This document shows positions 60,065-64,000 of a DNA stretch of 64,000 bases, piece by piece (the first letter of the stretch is position 1; each line of letters starts with the position of its first letter). The position numbers were made by a program, and so were the translations under genes. The notes under the pieces are model-generated. The model was not told the DNA's origin. It did no database searches and saw nothing but the letters and a program-made list of their open reading frames with translations. Origin of the DNA: Enoplosus armatus (Eukaryota > Chordata > Actinopteri > Centrarchiformes > Enoplosidae); assembly GCF_043641665.1 (NCBI RefSeq), contig NC_092180.1, positions 5,729,391 through 5,793,390 on the forward strand. Direction: 5' to 3'.

Positions 60065-61808
60065 AATTAGCATTAACTAGACAGAGCTTGAAGCTCTTGT
60101 GATAAAAATTAAAATTCCCCAACAGAGCTAATTGAAGCTGAGACAAATGTTTGTGGTAGTCAGAAAAGTGTGAAGGTTGAAAGTTATTTCCTGCAAACAT
60201 TCACATGAACATAACGTAGCTTTCATGGCCGTCTTACGAACAGGATAGTTTCATGTTGTGTACTTCAACGATCAACAAAGTCACACTCACTAAAGTCTCA
60301 GCCACAAATAGTCTCCTCCACGTATTGTTTTTGCAGAGTTTCATTGTAAACATTCTCCATTTCATCTTCTTTGCCTTTGTAATAATGTCTGTTTTCAAGA
60401 AAAAGTTTTATAACCACGAATAGAAACCATCAAAACAGATATGCTGTGAGTCTTCTCCCAGAAGATTCACACTGCCAGCAGCTTGGCTGGACAGATAATG
60501 GGATGTGCTGAGGACAACAGCCGCTTTCCATGAAGCTGTGTATTGTTGTAAATTGTTCGGCGAGAGCACTTTGTGTAAAGCACAATGTATTCTTTTAATG
60601 ACTGAACTCCATGGCTGATTACACTGGTGTGAGCGTAGACATCCTGGATGATAATGGTGATAATGAACTGGGGGGTTGCAGAGACTCAGCTGAGCACACA
60701 CTTCATTGCAGCAGTCTGGCATATGGTGTGAGATTTCCATGCCTCCTCAACATTTGTTGACCTTGATTTGAGCCTGCCTGCCTCCCATACATAATTAGTA
60801 CCTGTTAATTTCTGCATTCCTCCCCAGCCATCTGAAGTCAGGTGCCAAGTGAGAAGTGGCAAGTGCTTAACCAGCCTCCCTCTGTTTCAGCAGGCTGATG
60901 GGTGGTGGAGGGGTGTAGTCAACGGCGGTATTGCTGACCGGCTGAGCTGGCTGGTGGCTGTCCCGCTGACTCACTTAGCTGATCGATAGCTAATTCCCTT
61001 AAATAATCAAGGGGCCTCTGCAATGGGAATGTGGTGGGAGGTGTGATAATTGATTACTTTTGCTCTACATTTTCCCCAGTGAGTTCACTCTGTGCGATAC
61101 TCCGCCACATTTTTCATTGAGCTGTTCACGAGATGCTGAGGTATGCTCCTTCCATGCATCGCATTTGGTTTGGGCCAATACGAGGATATAATTCTCCTTC
61201 GCTAAGACATTTACTTTGGTGCAAATCTTGCTGGGCCAACCTTCAAGTGCTGTCTAAGTTAAACGCTTATCCAGAAAAGCAGATCTGTTCGTTTTCTTCC
61301 CTGATGAGTTTGTATACACTCAGAAATATGGAAATGGAAAGAAGGAGCCACATGTCCCCTCACTAGTTTCCGTGAAGCTTCAGGATCAACATGTTTGGTC
61401 ACACATCCCAAAACCCGACAGACTGAATATATTAAAGGGGTCTGATAGCTTCCTCGGAAAATAGACTGTAATAAAACAATTATGTATGGAAGATCCATAA
61501 GTTCAACATTGCATTGTGACCCCATTAATCCTCAAATAAAACACAGCTCTGTTTTTCTTTTCCTCACAAAATTGCTCATTAAGCTGAATAATTTCATTGG
61601 TTTATTTTGCAGAGAAACAAATTGTGCTTAAAGTGAGTTAAAAGATTAAAAAAACAGCATTTTTGCAGCTGCTCAGATGTGGGATTGAGGACTCTGCTGC
61701 TGAAGAGAGGAGGAAAGATGAAGAGGACCAGAGGCGAATTTTTTGCCTGCCTTGCAGTTCTCATGCCTCAGATCTTCTGTGTGTCAGCCTGCTTGTGTGT
61801 ATGTTTAT

Positions 61809-61810
<2 letters not shown>
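60065..61810. other. Non-coding sequence, one block of possible constraint
   Basis: No gene is recognised. The 110-codon minus frame 60408-60740 lacks domain features. About 60770-61130 has balanced composition, homeobox-type TAATTA/TTAAT and CTGATCGAT words and no visible repeats, as a conserved non-coding element might, but this cannot be tested here. Confidence 0.45.

Positions 61811-61839
<29 letters not shown>
61811..61839. repeat. (GT)n microsatellite, about 29 bp
   Basis: A perfect GT run. It supplies the VCVCVCV part of the spurious frame 61663-61881. Confidence 0.97.
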
Positions 61840-64000
61840 CATCTACATCCATGCTATGAGGGCAGGAATAGAGGGGGGTAAAGCAGAGAAATAACATTTT
61901 ACTCTTGAAGAGGCACTATGACTGGCACAAACCATCTGTTGTTTTATTCTGTATTCGGTGGCTTGTTTATCTGCCAAAACCACAAACATTGTCAGGAAGA
62001 CGAGATATAAAAGAAGGAAAGTGCAAAAGCACTGAGCCAGCAGCAAGTCAACATAATTGACAACCGCAATCTCACGAGTGAACTCGCATTGATTCATTTC
62101 AAGATGTGAATTACTTGGTTTGGACACATTTTCAGTAGTGGGGGGTGCCTACAGTCTCTCTACAGTCGCTTTTATCTCCTATTTAATATGTATTCACACT
62201 CAGTGATGGGTATAATCAGTACTGGGTAATCAATCAGTAATGTGTTCATTAATATTACATGGATATTAGCCTCGTGCATGCATCTATCAACAAGGGACTT
62301 GTTGACAAAACAATCTCCAGCTTTTAATCATATCACAATCTTCATCAGCAGATGGAGTTTGATTAATCATATATAGATACAATGCTAAATTATAATATAC
62401 AGAAGTAAGTATACTTAAGCATACTTAAGTCAGCTCAAGACGCTGGACAAGAATGGGTCTTGATTGACTCTCCTCACTGTAGAATTACTTACTTCCTCTC
62501 ATCAGGCGGTTTTGCAGCATTTGAGCTGAAAAGCCTCCAAAATAGAAGGTTGAAAATAACCACTGACCATTCTGCCAGTGAATACTTTCCCTTAAAATTC
62601 ATGCAGTTTAATCTTAAATACATTCAGTTGCCTTTGTTCGTTAGCATTTCACCTCCTGACTTACTGACTCTACATATCAACGTATTCTTTAACATTATAC
62701 TTGTGTGTCTCTGCTGCAAAGTAAATGACCAATCACAAAGCAGGAAGCACTCCTCTGTGTTAAACTGAGTTAAATCCAGGTCATCACAGTTGAGGCCAAA
62801 ACCATGCACTCAGCCTCCACCCTGACCACACTGTGCTGCTTTCATGTCCAACTACCACCTGTTTCCTCGAATCTCCCTCACATAATCCTCTGTAAACAAT
62901 CTTGTGACTTCCTCCAGATTGTTGTTGGCATTTGGCACGCTTTGAAACTAAGACTTTCATTGAGGAAAATCCGAGCAATAATGATGTAAATATTGGACAG
63001 TTAGACCCACAGTGCAAACATCTGTGCACAAAACTCTTGGATTATGCTGCACAAGCTGTTCAGAGAAACACGATGGACAATAATCTTTTTTTCAGAGCTG
63101 AAAATAGACAGCTCTGTTAACTAGCACAGGAGGAGGCTGTGGTGGAACTGCAGGAGCTAAATTGGGTGGCTTTCATTTTTGGGTTACACTTTAATTGAAC
63201 AGTCCAGTATTAATAAACAGCTTGGTTAACCCTAGATTAGCTGATTACAATGCTGACATATTATATACCTTTTAAGTTTATATGGAGATATGGAGCAACA
63301 TTTGCATTAATTATGCATCATGTTTCTGATGTCCTCCTTTTAGCTGTTTAGCTGCTAAATGCTCCACTATATTCATCAGCTAGTCGTTACTTTGGTGGTG
63401 CTGAGCAGGAAGCATTCAGCGGGTTTTAAGATATTTTTTATTATTAATATTTTTGACGGTTGTGACCAAAAAAGCTGCACTATGAGAGCCTTCAGAGTGA
63501 ACCAAAACACTGAAGTTGCAGGCGTAAAAACCAAAGCAATGAGCTGAAAGACACTGTAAAGCTCCGTAGGGCTGAGGGAAACTGCAGAGTCAGATGAGTA
63601 AAGATGTACATGCATGTATGATGCAGTATACCAGAATATCAGCTGTTTCATTCATGTTTCACAATCACTGGCACACACACAAGCTGTATTCATGTAGGCT
63701 GACAGTGTCGGCCATTATAACCTGACGTTTCTCTCTATTACTCTGCTGATGCACTCGTGCCAACGCAGTTTGCTGCCTCAGCTCCCGACACCCCAACCTC
63801 CCTCCTATGTGTTATATTTTGGCATTGTTGATTTACATGTTTAAAAGTGAAACAAGAGTATGATATTTTGAGAAATACGTAAAAGTTAAGAAACTGAACA
63901 AGGGCCACTAAAGCCCACGAAGTAACACTTACTATCTCATGTGTAAATACAACACGTTGGGCTGTGCTGAGCTATTTCTTGGCCAGACGCAGTGACTTCC
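61840..64000. other. Non-coding sequence
   Basis: Short frames only (up to 102 codons at 62460-62768) with no recognisable features. A TACATGCATGTA palindrome lies at 63607-63618. About 63858-63890 ('gatattttgagaaatacg') may be a scrap of the repeat seen at 12240. Confidence 0.5.

Noticed and set aside
60408..60740. 110-codon minus-strand frame as a gene
   Set aside because: No motif, no splice context, and length within chance expectation for this amount of sequence.
1..64000. CRISPR array, operon, phage, toxin-antitoxin or other multi-gene system
   Set aside because: No regularly spaced repeats with unique spacers, no gene clusters with ribosome-binding sites, and vertebrate-type composition and repeats throughout.

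Overview
The window reads as vertebrate nuclear DNA, most likely from a ray-finned, spiny-rayed (percomorph-type) fish. It is AT-rich and CpG-poor overall, has long (CA)n/(GT)n microsatellites, and contains no compact, closely packed ORFs of the bacterial or phage kind. Many degraded interspersed repeats resemble families I remember from fish genomes: L2-type LINE, Ty3/gypsy-like LTRs, a Tc1/mariner end, short foldback DNA elements and tRNA-derived SINE heads. The organism call is inference; no database search was possible.

I find no host protein-coding gene that I can name. Nearly all reading frames are short, lack coding signatures or are by-products of simple repeats. The window is best read as a gene-poor intergenic stretch or the inside of a very large intron. 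The best unexplained open frame is at 30824-31198 (124 codons, ATG start, containing a possible splice-bounded exon). A second coding-like but broken stretch lies at about 10789-11290. A third frame, on the minus strand at 20182-20754, is long but probably accidental.

Layout. 1-7 kb: unique AT-rich DNA with a C22 tract and a (TA)n tract. 7-9 kb: a foldback-family fragment and a tRNA-derived SINE head. 9.2-9.6 kb: a local CpG cluster. 10.7-12.7 kb: a decayed coding-like stretch, a rearranged repeat copy and a roughly 53-bp-arm imperfect hairpin. 15.8-17 kb: a CA microsatellite, a GTGGCAGAGA-type minisatellite and a short DNA element. 23.4-24.1 kb: an L2-type LINE relic with a destroyed reverse-transcriptase active site. 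24.3-25.5 kb: an ACT/ATT triplet-rich array apparently split by a block holding a minus-strand LTR fragment. 26.8-37 kb: scattered repeat relics, GT/GA and poly-G tracts. 39.4 kb: a perfect 16-bp inverted repeat. 43.3 kb: a Tc1-like terminal fragment. 43.85-44.6 kb: a CpG-richer patch with two GTTGCTAGG sites. 49.6-51.7 kb: a duplicated 24-mer, a clear terminal-inverted-repeat element and an LTR fragment. 53.6-57.1 kb: a SINE relic and two or three short DNA elements. 58.8-59.9 kb: an LTR-retrotransposon remnant with a candidate gag start, no visible pol and only a scrap of a second LTR, followed by a G22 tract. 60-64 kb: a perfect 14-bp hairpin, a GT microsatellite and otherwise unremarkable sequence.

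Nothing here forms an operon, pathway, defence system, CRISPR array or other multi-gene system. The notable content is structural: foldbacks, nested or split repeats, homopolymer tracts and a few possible regulatory patches. Family names given from memory are marked as such in each entry.
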